A DNA stretch of 64,000 nucleotides from Hyalella azteca (taxonomy: Eukaryota; Arthropoda; Malacostraca; Amphipoda; Hyalellidae). Positions 39,201-44,400 of this stretch are shown piece by piece. The stretch spans positions 186,001 to 250,000 of the forward strand of contig NW_025943819.1 in the NCBI RefSeq assembly GCF_000764305.2. Reading direction: 5' to 3'. Both the position numbers and the translations under genes were made by a program. Within the stretch, counting starts at the first letter, position 1. Each line of letters begins with the position of its first letter. A model generated the notes under the pieces. The model worked only from the letters and a program-made list of their open reading frames with translations. It was not told the origin of the DNA and did not search any database.

Positions 39201-41325
39201 TGCTCATCATGGTATCCTTGGTATCCTTGGTATCTTTACTATCCTTGGTATCCTTGCTATCTTTGGATCTTAGTTATCATTGGTATCCTTGCTACATGTG
39301 TCCTTGCTATCCTTCCTTTCCTTGGTATCTTTGCTCTCTGGTATTCTTGCTATCCTTTGTAAGCGCTTTGGACGTAGCAGTCCCATGCAGGCCAGGCTGA
39401 AGGCATTTGCCTTCTCTCGGAAGGCTGGCCGTTCTCACCATCAGTACAGGAAATTAAGAAAAAGAAATGTAAGCAACCTTGGCTTTGCAAAAACTGGGTA
39501 AGCAAAGTAACAAAGCTAAAAGTTACCTTTTTAGCAACAAAATCGAGATTTGATAGCGTAATAGATCAAAGTAGTGTGTTTTTAACACGCAAATGTTTAT
39601 ATTCAGAACATTCTTAATCCCCAGGACGAGGAACAGATGAAACTGCTTGCTGAATTTGGAGGCCCACCCGGCGACTCACGTGGACAAAAGCTTCCCGGCT
39701 CACCTCCCATGGCGGTAAGTAAATGATCTACTGTACTACCTTCTACGTACCACTACCATGGCGGTATGTAGATGATCAACTACCTTCTACGTACCACTAC
39801 CGTGGCGGTAAGTAGATGATCAACTACCTTTTAAATACATGTACCATGGCGGAAAGATAATGATGAACTATATGCTGTATAACTACTGCTACCAGGGCGG
39901 CAAGTATATGATGATGTATCTTCTATTCTTCATATCTTCTTCATAAATGATATTAAGAAGAAGTGACAATGAATTTTCAAGTCACTTTATTGTGCAAGTT
40001 TTTCTTTACAATTCTAAGTCTTAACATGCTAATCATGTGAACAATAAAATAAAAGTAAATGTGTGATTTTAAATCAGAACTTAACAAATTCCAATTGCGA
40101 CTTCCTGTGAATTGAATTAATTATATATATTCATGTCTGTTAAATTTTAATTCAGGCACGTGAAAAATAAAAAATGTACCAACGTTTCATTCTTTTTCTG
40201 TCATGTTTTAGCAATAGTGCCAGCCTTCTGGAATGAAAAATAAGGAATGAAATCCTTTACCCTAAGAGGATTAGTTTAAAAGAGAGGGTACACAGAGATA
40301 TTAAGTAAAGTCAAATAATTTATAGGGCCCCAATAGTCCCACGAAGAAATTATCACTAATGCTCTTATACTTCCATGCTAATTTAATTATATTGTATATA
40401 AGTTAAACTATGTTATTTATTTATATATTTTCAGGAATTTGGGTCGCTAAAGACGCCAAGCACCGAAGGCGACGATGACGTATTTGTGTCTCCTAAGAAA
40501 TTCGATGATAGCGGCGCCTCCGAAGTCAACAATGTATTTTCACCCGCTATTACTTCGTCTCCTGAGTCTGCCGACGAACCGTCTACCAAACAAGGCCTAT
40601 CGAAGGGTTACAATTATCAGGAGCCCGTTCAGGATCAACAACAAGAAATTAGCGTCTGTCATCGGCCTCTCAAAGTTTGCACCTACTCATCCAAAGAGTT
40701 TCGTCAGAAGCACTCTTATGACGCTCCTGGGCCTTCCGAACGGTCAGGGATGAGCGATATTCCTTCAACTTTATTCGCAGAGTCGAGAAAGCCTACGAAT
40801 ATTGGACCCTCCACGACTACTTCTACAGGTACCACCCAAGCTGATGTAAAGACTAGAGCTTCGTGCATGTCGGAAGATCTCGTGACGGCTTCCAGCTCAA
40901 CTTCATACACTTTCCACTCGGCCGCCAAAGATCGTGAGCCCAGCGCAGAAGGTTGTAGTGCTCACCCGAGTGTTGATGACAGTCTTGTCGGAACTGAGTT
41001 CTTCTCGCTGTCAGAAATGGCTGCAGAAGACAACAGCGTCCTTGAAACCGAAAGTAAAACTGAAGTCGAGAGTATTTCTGCGACTGAAGCTCCGTCTTCT
41101 GACAGTGACTCAGAAGCCGAGAGTCTGCAGAATTGCGAGAAAGCAGCCGATGCGGAAGTTGGTATAGACAAATCTTTAAAGGATGCTGAAGGAAAGAAGA
41201 AATTGTCTCTTTCAGAGTCTTTTGAAGGTGAGGGGTTGCCAACTGTCACGACTTCAGCACCAAGTGGAGCTGAAGGAAGCAGAGAACATGACACAACAAA
41301 CCAAGCATCGAACACTGAAATGTGA
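3089..41325 (+). CDS. brp: bruchpilot / ELKS-CAST-ERC active-zone scaffold gene (multi-exon, 5' end outside window)
   Basis: Brp/ERC proteins are large coiled-coil scaffolds of the presynaptic cytomatrix. In flies Brp builds the T-bar and clusters calcium channels and vesicles. Exons read on the + strand join with compatible phases. The block order matches Drosophila Brp: QKQAMLVRQLEEELRL, ESIKKLLEMLQ, KEEER, RDQEILAM..KMKTLEEQHQDYQRHI, ELTELRDHMDIKDRKI, KDNQVDMARARL, SSEGALTSLEEAIGDK, then a very long coiled coil, a Q-rich tail and a terminal LMKSFF. The long form is exons 3089-3249, 4074-4170, 7300-7355, 14805-14972, 17651-17818, 18388-19521, 19891-20043, 23953-24141, 26403-26542, 26765-29567, 30356-30592, 30894-31117, 31835-32321 and 35776-35829: 6,071 nt, 2,022 residues, already longer than my recollection of whole fly Brp (about 1,740). 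Alternative exons lie at 11990, 12785 and 36788-41325. The N-terminal roughly 200 residues and the promoter are missing. Confidence 0.95.
3229..3440 (+). repeat. tandem duplication spanning exon 3' end and donor (about 70 bp, x3)
   Basis: The end of the 3089-3249 exon (CTCAGGGAGACCATC) and following intron recur from about 3302 and 3374, each after an ATTATTAGGTGGTGACATT junction. The second copy has CTGAGGTGCACAG in place of the real CAAGGTACGCAG donor. Confidence 0.8.
4074..4170 (+). CDS. brp: brp exon: ARDESIKKLLEMLQ block
   Basis: Acceptor CAG at 4071-4073. Reads ELELRIDTQKQTLGARDESI and continues KKLLEMLQQKGI. This is one of the most conserved blocks between fly Brp and vertebrate ERC1/ERC2. 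The exon ends with a single base of a split glycine codon (phase 1) before the donor GTTAGT. Both candidate next exons (7300 and 11990) start with the two bases that complete this codon. Confidence 0.93.
4179..4318 (+). repeat. 24-bp minisatellite with consensus 5' splice site, x6
   Basis: Unit CACTAGTTAGGTGAGTCATC plus ATT. It starts nine bases after the 4170 exon donor GTTAGT. Every unit contains AG|GTGAGT, a better 5' splice-site consensus than the real one. Confidence 0.85.
4319..7299. other. brp intron
   Basis: AT-rich intron between 4170 and 7300. It holds the CATCCCTCT-type array at 5446-5566 and one copy of a dispersed TTGTCCAAATA motif near 5935. No coding signal seen. Confidence 0.6.
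5446..5566 (+). repeat. CATCCCTCT-type simple repeat
   Basis: Pyrimidine-rich CATCCC/CTCATCCCT units on the + strand. The opposing open frames with Met-Arg-Gly/Asp-Glu runs are translation of this repeat. Confidence 0.85.
7300..7355 (+). CDS. brp: brp micro-exon, insect-Brp-type alternative (KEEER)
   Basis: A 56-nt exon with acceptor CAG at 7297-7299. It completes a Gly codon and then reads KEEERAMTHQMQTVFQKQ, matching fly Brp just before LDEFRLEIQRRDQEIL. It ends phase 0 with CAG and a weak donor GTGCTG. Joined to 14805 it gives the canonical insect order (FQKQ then LEESRMEIQKRDQEIL). Its phases prevent joining to the 11990 exon. The short length and weak donor suggest regulated inclusion. 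Confidence 0.8.
7356..11989. other. brp intron
   Basis: Long AT-rich intron separating the two alternative exons. Apart from the roughly 118-bp repeat at 10500-10855 I see no gene, RNA or mobile element here. Confidence 0.6.
10500..10855 (+). repeat. about 118-bp tandem repeat, 2.5-3 copies
   Basis: Blocks with GTTACGAAGGCAGCGCGATA and the CTGTTACCAAGGCTGTGTG block recur at about 10587, 10705 and (partial) 10824. The first two full copies are nearly identical. Confidence 0.8.
11990..12135 (+). CDS. brp: brp alternative exon, ERC-type (mutually exclusive with 7300-7355)
   Basis: Acceptor TTTTAG ends at 11989. The first two bases complete a split codon, then GEKSSAADETIAQELEQTRA and LLECQKENDKLRDALQ follow to the phase-0 donor CAG|GTGAGC. 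In the phase-0 reading there is an in-frame stop, so entry from the phase-1 donor at 4170 is required. The result, KGIGEKS followed by a coiled coil, resembles the position after LLEMLQSKGL in vertebrate ERC, where KS..., MAEAESQVSHLE and KENIHLREEL follow. Codon bias and an open frame across the exon support coding status. Use in transcripts is inferred. Confidence 0.75.
12785..13039 (+). CDS. brp: brp optional cassette exon, coiled coil plus Ser/Asn/Pro linker
   Basis: Acceptor CAG at 12782-12784, 85 codons fully open in phase 0, donor CAA|GTAAGT. Reads GRNSQGGGWGSKSQNSLNKD, a coiled coil VTQLEQEVTMLEEELVRVRE, a Pro-rich linker RTTPPPSTDDSRL, then MAMQDRERKTKSQ. It would fit between the 11990 and 14805 exons, where vertebrate ERC has additional coiled coil (TVIEMKDTKIASLERNIRDLE region). 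Being symmetric (0-0), it can be included or skipped without a frame change. Insect Brp as I know it lacks this block. Confidence 0.72.
13031..13172 (+). repeat. about 31-bp repeat starting at the 13039 exon donor, x4
   Basis: Unit GACAGACCCAAGTGCCATGG followed by GCAGTATCTCT. The first unit overlaps the exon end AAGAGCCAA|GTAAGT, so the array seems derived from the splice junction. Confidence 0.7.
13440..13632 (+). repeat. 40-bp minisatellite, x5
   Basis: Unit begins CCATCTTCATAATACTGCAG and continues GTTAGCTATCGCC plus GGTGT. Copies are almost identical, indicating recent expansion. Confidence 0.85.
14805..14972 (+). CDS. brp: brp exon: RDQEILAMSAKMKTLEEQHQDY block
   Basis: 56 codons, phase 0 at both ends, with acceptor GCAG and donor GAC|GTGAGT. 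Contains EIQKRDQEILAMSAKMKTLE, then EQHQDYQRHIMVLKESL and TAKEEHYGMLQAD. This is near identical to fly Brp and clearly alignable to vertebrate ERC (HIEVLKESLTAKEQRAAILQ). The exon's GC-rich codons contrast sharply with the AT-rich flanks. The exon end and donor are copied at about 15082 and 15369. Confidence 0.95.
14957..15400 (+). repeat. duplicated exon end and donor (GCTGACGTGAGTGC), x3
   Basis: The end of exon 14805-14972 with its donor recurs at about 15082 (one base change in the exonic part) and degenerates at about 15369 (donor GCGAGT). The copies are separated by intron sequence and a GTCT microsatellite. Confidence 0.8.
15126..15290 (+). mobile_element. dispersed repeat with (GTCT)n core, copy 1
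   Basis: Segment from GCATTTTCTCAATAATGG through GTCTGTCTGTCTGTC to CACTGCAGTGAGTACAGAG. A reverse-complement relative lies at 58076-58250, sharing both flanks and the GTCT/GACA core, so it is an interspersed element rather than a plain microsatellite. Class not determined. Confidence 0.65.
17321..17632 (+). repeat. 10-12-bp CAAATGATATCA minisatellite
   Basis: CAAATGATATCA / CAAATGATACCA units run to within about 20 bases of the acceptor of exon 17651. The long open frame over this array joins repeat translation to an off-frame reading of the exon. Confidence 0.88.
17651..17818 (+). CDS. brp: brp exon: HMDIKDRKINVL block
   Basis: 56 codons in phase 0 with acceptor TTGTTCAG. Reads MEELRQRLEDKNKTIEKKTQ, then ERNRFTAELTELRDHMDIKD and RKINVLHRK, which is very highly conserved with Brp/ERC. 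The donor AAG|GTAAGA at 17819 is the only one that keeps the frame into the next exon (IENLEELLREKDNQ). The intron immediately downstream carries a minisatellite built from this exon's last bases, including seven further AAG|GTGA-type donors. Confidence 0.95.
17770..18080 (+). repeat. minisatellite built from exon end plus 5' splice site (28/49-bp units, seven extra donors)
   Basis: After the true donor at 17819, copies of GACATCAAGGACCGCAAG|GTGAG follow, some with the extra ATCAACGTCCTGCACC segment from the exon. Exonic-like ends fall at 17867, 17895, 17923, 17951, 17979, 18028 and 18077. Units of 28 and 49 nt shift the frame, and in-frame read-through meets TGA at 17897. Confidence 0.9.
18388..19521 (+). 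CDS. brp: brp exon: KDNQVDMARARL coiled coil with (Arg-Asp)n linker
   Basis: 378 codons, phase 0, acceptor AAATCAG, donor AGG|GTGAGT. Starts IENLEELLREKDNQVDMARA, then SSEGALTSLEEAIGDKDKQI, the strongly conserved Brp/ERC core. A long heptad coiled coil with family repeats follows (ASQSELGKTKAELDK-like, KSQGEIYRLKARLENAQSEK). At 18940-19080 a low-complexity run of alternating Arg-Asp and Arg-Glu plus ARDPRDPRD interrupts the coiled coil. It sits where fly Brp has a non-coiled linker. An internal CAA|GTGAGG at 18667 is in phase 0 and could act as an alternative donor. Confidence 0.95.
19787..19925 (+). repeat. 52-bp tandem duplication spanning acceptor and exon start, x2.5
   Basis: GTTTGACCAG|GT(T/G)CAAGCTGAG and GCGACAAACAT(G/T)CGTATGAG occur three times (first partial). 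The real acceptor is the last copy (19889-19890). The copy acceptor gives exon start 19839 and a TGA at 19884. Confidence 0.88.
19891..20043 (+). CDS. brp: brp exon: EYEQLQSQLDKTHGQTARL block
   Basis: 51 codons, phase 0 at both ends, acceptor GACCAG, donor GTT|GTGAGT. Reads VQAERDKHAYEYEQLQSQLD, then KTHGQTARLTKDKEDAMLEL and DRTREKMDKLV. It aligns with fly Brp YDYDNLQSQLDKALGQAARMQK and LDTDRIREKLEK. The intron end and exon start are tandemly duplicated just upstream, giving a near-identical decoy acceptor at 19839 whose reading frame hits a stop. Confidence 0.93.
21551..22020 (+). repeat. 18-20-bp TTTCATAATTATTCACTCG minisatellite
   Basis: About 25 variants of the unit with alternate ACTCG, ACTTG and ACTCC ends, plus some irregular units. 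Intronic. Confidence 0.88.
23697..23815. mobile_element. short palindromic element (TTGTCCAAATAGTGAT ends)
   Basis: Left end TTGTCCAAATAGTGATACAC. Right end ATCGCTATTTGGACAA is the near-exact reverse complement of the first 16 bases. Left-end-like copies occur at about 5935, 57987 and 63925, so it is a dispersed family. Target duplication not determined. Confidence 0.55.
23953..24141 (+). CDS. brp: brp exon: coiled-coil segment SRLQKEKDLACSEI
   Basis: 63 codons, phase 0, acceptor CCCTAG, donor TTG|GTACGT. Reads TAMSRLQKEKDLACSEIVSL, then EVQQSQLAKAQRDREIVLKE and IEEMQDKYDKAATQAQRML. The heptad pattern and the RLQKEKD motif align with fly RIQKERDQFSDELETLKE. Joining to 20043 upstream and 26403 downstream is in frame. 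Confidence 0.93.
24724..24811 (+). repeat. 31-bp repeat, x3
   Basis: CCGTCTCGTCACACGACATT followed by CAACCCCTCCA, three nearly identical copies. Confidence 0.85.
26005..26154 (+). pseudogene. non-LTR retrotransposon reverse transcriptase fragment
   Basis: Reads LLKELASVLAGPLTVFFQKT, then LNEGTLPSDWKEAQVTPLFK and KGDKR. This is the N-terminal part of the RT domain of jockey/CR1-type LINEs (…P…W…A.V.P.FKKGD…). It is cut off at both ends, with a stop after SLDL. It lies in the brp intron in the same orientation as brp. Confidence 0.85.
26155..26247 (+). mobile_element. possible retroelement 3' tail ending in (TATGT)n
   Basis: GGCCACATCAGGCCTACACTT and AGAGCCGACATCAC lead into TATGTTATGTTATGTTATG. 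A short pentamer tail after a unique segment, right behind an RT fragment, suggests a LINE 3' end or a SINE sharing it. Confidence 0.4.
26403..26542 (+). CDS. brp: brp exon: ATEVEVLKDKLEKLQ block
   Basis: Acceptor ATTACAG, then MERDDRATEVEVLKDKLEKL, QIHFTKAQDERDMANREVER and ALEKFD, ending with two bases of a split Lys codon before donor GTAAGC. It aligns with fly MERDDAVTEVEILKEKLDKA and KEFEKMLEKYD. The next exon supplies the third base (A), restoring KSQSDIYRLQ. Confidence 0.93.
26765..29567 (+). CDS. brp: brp giant coiled-coil exon (934 codons)
   Basis: The largest exon: one base to finish a codon, then 934 codons to donor CAG|GTAACA. It opens SQSDIYRLQTKYESAQADNE and is almost continuous heptad coiled coil rich in Glu, Lys and Gln. 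Periodic motifs such as VEKLKDKLEKVQ, VEKLQDKLERAQAELNR and VELEKLHEKLEKAQTE recur, as in fly Brp. A short Pro/Gly linker (TKPGPDRGRRSPYQEHPGSE, about 27667-27726) falls where fly Brp also has a non-helical linker. From about 29,000 the sequence becomes Gln-rich (QQLNQKNTQLNQQISQL and similar). No stop and no phase problem. Minus-strand open frames in this exon are shadows. Confidence 0.96.
30356..30592 (+). CDS. brp: brp exon: LKSKQLDDRQKTLNELEARL block, apparent GC donor
   Basis: 79 codons from acceptor CTCAG. Reads LDLHDANHKLEGAIQRGNEE, EQKSKNLELKSKQLDDRQKT and LNELEARLANKKTQLDQLEA, ending QLNK. It aligns with the fly EQRKQIDAKRKDIEEKEKKM and DQLEKSL region. The following exon starts in phase 0 at all three possible AGs, so this exon must end in phase 0. 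The only fitting boundary is AAG|GCGGGT, a GC-AG intron. The nearest GT would be phase 1. Confidence 0.85.
30894..31117 (+). CDS. brp: brp exon: ETERLLQLMQMGQEEQ block
   Basis: Acceptor CCACAG. Reads GQEGMTGNEATQQLAELRRA, MGEREAELDALKKERDKAVA, then ETERLLQLMQMGQEEQFAKD and KTIMELQ. It is nearly identical to the fly ATETERLLQLVQMSQEEQNA and KEKTIMDLQQALK stretch. It ends with two bases of a codon before donor GTGAGT at 31118. The first base of the exon at 31835 completes Glu and gives MELQEALKAERSG. Confidence 0.94.
31160..31410 (+). repeat. about 30-bp repeat after exon 30894-31117
   Basis: Units like TTCGGTTTACCAGCGAATGG recur about eight times with divergence. The array starts about 50 bases past the donor but does not obviously copy it. 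Confidence 0.7.
31835..32321 (+). CDS. brp: brp exon: polyglutamine and Pro/Ala-rich tail
   Basis: Begins EALKAERSGRQLGPRPQPAA, then a Gln/Pro/Ala low-complexity tract (CAA/CAG runs, about 31910-32200), then an Ala-rich helix-like stretch AEKATAQATEAAKATLLQAK. Donor GCG CAG|GTCAGT. Fly Brp has a shorter Q-rich run at the same place. Read-through past the donor gives VSLSGVRKFLP and a TGA. This resembles the real terminal peptide, so intron retention would yield an alternative end. Confidence 0.92.
33491..33665 (+). repeat. about 44-bp repeat, x4
   Basis: Units contain the palindrome-like CTCACACTGGCAGTGTGAGT followed by GAGTCC. Each unit can form a small hairpin. Confidence 0.75.
34282..34452 (+). 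repeat. 30-bp minisatellite, x5
   Basis: Unit GTGCAACACAAGCTCCGTGC plus TACACTGTAC. Length divisible by three explains the repetitive open frames on both strands. Confidence 0.88.
35130..35330 (+). repeat. 18-bp ACGACACCAATGAATTTTT repeat
   Basis: About ten divergent units of TTTACGACACCAATGAAT type, in the intron before the KSFF exon. Confidence 0.75.
35776..35829 (+). CDS. brp: brp terminal exon of the long Brp form (…LMKSFF stop)
   Basis: Acceptor TACAG at 35771-35775, then PLQNAASGFSGLMKSFF and TAA. The fly Brp C-terminus (GFLKSFF) is known for tethering synaptic vesicles at the T-bar tip. Conservation of the KSFF end identifies this as the true long-form terminus despite the exon being only 17 codons. 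An ATTAAA at 35845 is a possible weak poly(A) signal. Confidence 0.9.
   Translation, partial: PLQNAASGFSGLMKSFF
36788..37192 (+). CDS. brp: ERC-type C-terminal exon: acidic coiled coil
   Basis: Open frame from a good acceptor (AATTCCTCAG, ends 36787) to donor AAG|GTAAGA, phase 0. Reads WRSKFQLKYLAQKTCQEHEI, a coiled coil KYADRIEELEEEIKALEEEL and QRVEELEEALRQSVTITTEI. It is heptad-rich and resembles the region before the conserved C-terminal block of ERC/CAST proteins. The 5' edge is not certain; an AG at 36810-36811 also gives phase 0. It lies 959 bp after the Brp stop, so it belongs to alternative transcripts that skip 35776-35829. Confidence 0.8.
38202..38368 (+). CDS. brp: ERC-type C-terminal exon: RRQHLEELFHMK block
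   Basis: Acceptor TTCTAG, then LEKLERNLQKAKADRAKDAP, CRECAELSHKLQRTSDQLAT and MMAQRRQHLEELFHM, ending two bases into a Lys codon before donor GTACGA. It matches vertebrate ERC RRKQLEEILEMKQEAL across the splice. The CREC pair is a notable two-cysteine motif inside the coiled coil. A degenerate copy of the exon end, including the donor, lies at 38451-38518. Confidence 0.9.
38451..38518 (+). repeat. degenerate copy of exon 38202-38368 end with donor
   Basis: GGCTCAGCGGCG, TCTCGAG and GCATGAAGTACG repeat the order seen in the exon end (GGCTCAGCGGCG, TCTCGAGGAACT, ACATGAAGTACG). A weaker trace lies at about 38570-38610. Confidence 0.7.
38996..39146 (+). CDS. brp: ERC-type C-terminal exon: REALMSALSEKDAHIALL block
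   Basis: The acceptor TGCAG ends at 38995. The first base completes Lys. Then REALMSALSEKDAHIALLQE and RLTHERTAVLRAIQHQ follow to donor CAG|GTGAAT. This is directly comparable to vertebrate ERC QEALLAAISEKDANIALLE, one of the family's best-conserved C-terminal blocks, so the downstream exons are a genuine ERC tail rather than a separate coiled-coil gene. Confidence 0.93.
39185..39360 (+). repeat. TATCCTTGG(TATC)TTTGC simple repeat
   Basis: 9-18-bp units of TATCCTTGGTATCTTTGC downstream of the 39146 donor. Confidence 0.85.
39625..39714 (+). CDS. brp: ERC-type C-terminal exon: short Gly/Pro linker
   Basis: 30 codons, phase 0 both ends, acceptor TCCCCAG, donor GCG|GTAAGT. Reads DEEQMKLLAEFGGPPGDSRG and QKLPGSPPMA. 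The opening resembles the end of the ERC coiled coil (NRMKLMAD), then becomes flexible linker. Its last bases and donor recur four times downstream. Confidence 0.85.
39700..39912 (+). repeat. 44-49-bp tandem duplication of exon end plus donor, x5
   Basis: ATGGCG|GTAAGT at the true exon end (39714) is followed by copies with GGCGGTATGTAG, GGCGGTAAGTAG, GGCGGAAAG and GGCGGCAAGTA at about 39760, 39804, 39848 and 39896. The third junction in the series (39804) keeps a perfect GTAAGT donor. Confidence 0.87.
40435..41325 (+). CDS. brp: ERC-type terminal exon: Ser/Thr/Glu-rich disordered tail
   Basis: Acceptor ATTTTCAG, then EFGSLKTPSTEGDDDVFVSP, continuing open for 296 codons to TGA at 41323-41325 (…ASNTEM). 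Composition is Ser, Thr, Glu and Asp with no heptads, so probably disordered and phosphorylatable. It does not end in the GIWA PDZ-binding motif of vertebrate ERC. I do not recognise this tail from insect proteins. Possible poly(A) signals AATAAA follow at 41463 and 41650. Confidence 0.85.
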   Translation, partial: EFGSLKTPSTEGDDDVFVSPKKFDDSGASEVNNVFSPAITSSPESADEPSTKQGLSKGYNYQEPVQDQQQEISVCHRPLKVCTYSSKEFRQKHSYDAPGPSERSGMSDIPSTLFAESRKPTNIGPSTTTSTGTTQADVKTRASCMSEDLVTASSSTSYTFHSAAKDREPSAEGCSAHPSVDDSLVGTEFFSLSEMAAEDNSVLETESKTEVESISATEAPSSDSDSEAESLQNCEKAADAEVGIDKSLKDAEGKKKLSLSESFEGEGLPTVTTSAPSGAEGSREHDTTNQASNTEM

Positions 41326-41475
41326 AAAGATAGTTGGCTATAAACGACATTTCGTTATGTTACGTCTACGAAAGTGATTCTAACCTTACCAATATATTCA
41401 GAAAATGTATTGATTAAATTAGTTGGTAGGTAACTATTAACAAAACATTATGTTAACTTGAGAATAAATGAGTGT
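41326..41475 (+). promoter_or_regulatory. probable 3' UTR and poly(A) signal of the ERC-type transcript
   Basis: Non-coding sequence directly after the TGA, with AATAAA at 41463-41468 and a second at 41650-41655. Assignment rests on position and motif only. Confidence 0.45.
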
Positions 41476-44400
41476 GAGAAAGGTTTGAGCAATCGCATGC
41501 TTCACAGTGCTTGCTGTGAAATTTTGTGCATGCCTTACTTACATGACTTATCTTTGCCTGGATAATTATCTCTCCTCTGAAGACTGTTCGCTGAACCCTC
41601 GATATTATACCTCAATATTCCCTTGGTGTGATTGCTCTCGCAATAGTAAAATAAAACCGTTGTTTGCCCTGGATATGTGTAGATGTGAAGTATGTGCAAA
41701 GGGTTACGTAACCGAATTTTTGGCCCGATAAAAGCCGAGTGTTTGTCCTTCGCTACCGAATTGATGAAAGGATGCTGAAAAGTTGTGATTCCGAACTACA
41801 AGACTTGGACGGAGTTGCCAGTTTCAAAGCGAATTTACTGCCATATGAATATATTTTGGCGTCACGTGTTAGCGTGAGCGTCTTAGAGCTAATGTAGTTC
41901 ATTCTCCTCTCTTGTATAACGTGTGGCGCTCCATTTACCAATTTAGATCCTAAGACCATATTATGAACTGTCGTGTGTAATTTCATAGATTTAAGTGAAC
42001 GGTTGAGAATAGAATTGTTGTTCATTAATATTATTGCGATCAAGCATATATCACTACCCTAGGATACCATCGATAAGGTGATACTTGTGATTATTACTTA
42101 CTTAGTTTATTTCGTATCGTGCTATTTTCGACAAAGTTACCTATGTATAATTGTCAAGCTTTCACTTCGGTATATTTTGACAGGTTATTGATATCTTCGG
42201 TGAACGACATCGGTGGTCGCTCATCAAAAGGAATTAGTTTTTTGGACTTTTGTAACTTTTGATTAACATGGAAGATTTGAAGCCCGTATAATTGACTTGT
42301 TAATTAGGAATGTGTTCGCTTACCTGAGATGTTTCATATCTTCATCTGTTGACCAGACCTATAAAATAAGTCTAGGTAATAAGCCTAATAAATACGTTTC
42401 TTCTAAACTGCATGTGACTTGTCTTTGCCTAGTGACTTTCTTCATATTCCCGACTTCTTCTGTCATTTCGCTGTCTCACCACATACATTGTCGTCATTTC
42501 TGTCAATTGATTCCAGTGAGGTTCCATCTTTCATCTTGTATCTCCAAAAATACACAACATAATGAATTCAACTTTTTTGAAAATTTCAGTTTTATATGCA
42601 ATAAGATTAGTGATATTTAACATATTTAACAATTGGACATTAAATAATTACTGGTTGGCAACAATCTAGGTTAATTGTGTTCGTTAGCCGTTTTCACCTC
42701 ACTGCGCGGGGATCGTGTTGTAGGTAATCATATGTTTTATTAAAGCAGATGTCAAGAATTGATGATAATTGTTTTAGTAGGACGAAATCCCAACAATCTA
42801 ACCATCATCATCGGTCTCCATTAACCTGTTCTGAGAAGGAAAACATGCATGAGTAAGTCTGGTCATTCCTTCCACTGTTTCCAAGTCTGTTGGGGAAATT
42901 AGGTTTCTTCAGGTGAACTAACGAGTTCGGCATCACCAGCACAGTAGCATCACCCGGTGCTCTGTTAATGACAGCGCGAAGCTAATGTTGGAAAGTTTGA
43001 TTTTTTAACCTTAGTAATTATTTCTTGCCAGTTCAAAAATAATTTTCTATACAATTCATTGGACACACAAAGGATTATCAGGATCAGCGTCATAGCAAAT
43101 AATTTTTATTAGTTTACCCCAGTTTGTTGAGAGACCTCTTCTCTGTCATAATTTGTTGTTGCACTCGAATATTATGTACTTACGCGTAATTTAAATAACT
43201 GGCATGATGAAAGGTAGAATAATTGAACTATTATAATTACCAATATATTAGAAGAATGTAAGAAACGTGCAGATATGTACTATAAAAGATTTCTGACATA
43301 TCCGAGCACAACGAGTCGTCCCAAGAAAAGGTTGTGTTCAGTTCGGTTATCCGCGAGTCTGTACTTAATGAATGACATTATCCACTATGCCTTCACTTCA
43401 CCATATACCTCCACTTCACCATAGTTTCACAAAGTTCAAACTTGTTATGCGTTACCCTGTTCCCAAATAACCACTTGTCTTATTCCTACGGACCTCATTC
43501 GTATTGAGCTTAATTTCTGGTAAAATCAAGTCAAGTTTTTAAATTTAGGACAACTAGTTGAATTCAGAACGAATAATTGATACCACTAATTAAATGTGTA
43601 TATCGCTATATATTGCCGTTCGTTCATAAAAACTCGATAAGTGGCACGCTGTAGAGATAGGATTACACGCAGAAAAACAATTAAATTATCAAAATTTTTG
43701 TTCCCGTCGTGTAGCTACGATTAATATGAGATGCTCGTTTGAATATAGGCCCAATTTTCCTCTCTTATAATGGCATAACTTAACTTCAAACTCTCTTAGT
43801 AATAAAGTGTAGTATCAGATAAGCCTTTCATCAGCTAACTCACAATTCTTCATTTACTTAATATCGAATTTCGCTTCGAAATAATCTCGAAATCCCATAG
43901 AGGCGCTCAAATGCTACTTCCAAATATATTTAAGGCTGAAATATTTCGGTTATCCCTGAAGTATGGGACCTCAAGCAGTGTCTTGACATTTCCAACTAAA
44001 TTTCACGCCTGAAGATTGACATGCATCATTCAAGCAAAAATTCAAGCGATAAGGGTTCCACATTTGAATCGGCGTTATTTCTTACCAATCAGGAGCGTGT
44101 GATGAAAAAAGATATAAAATTTTTTTCAAATTGTTCATGAATATCAAATGAATTGCCTTAAACAATTATAGAAGATTTCAAGAGATGAAAAGTTTCAGAG
44201 TTTCAATGATCAAACCTGCACCGGACTTGGTCCAATACGGCGATTGCTTTAGAGTTCATGGCTGAAAAGTTAGAAAAACAATGGCTATTCGTAAGTACTA
44301 TCTTCATTGATTTAACTGAAAAATATCATATCAATTTCCTTTGTTGACCATTATTTGGAAAACCAAGCCGGGTGGCTGGTTTTATTGTTGAATGTTTGGC

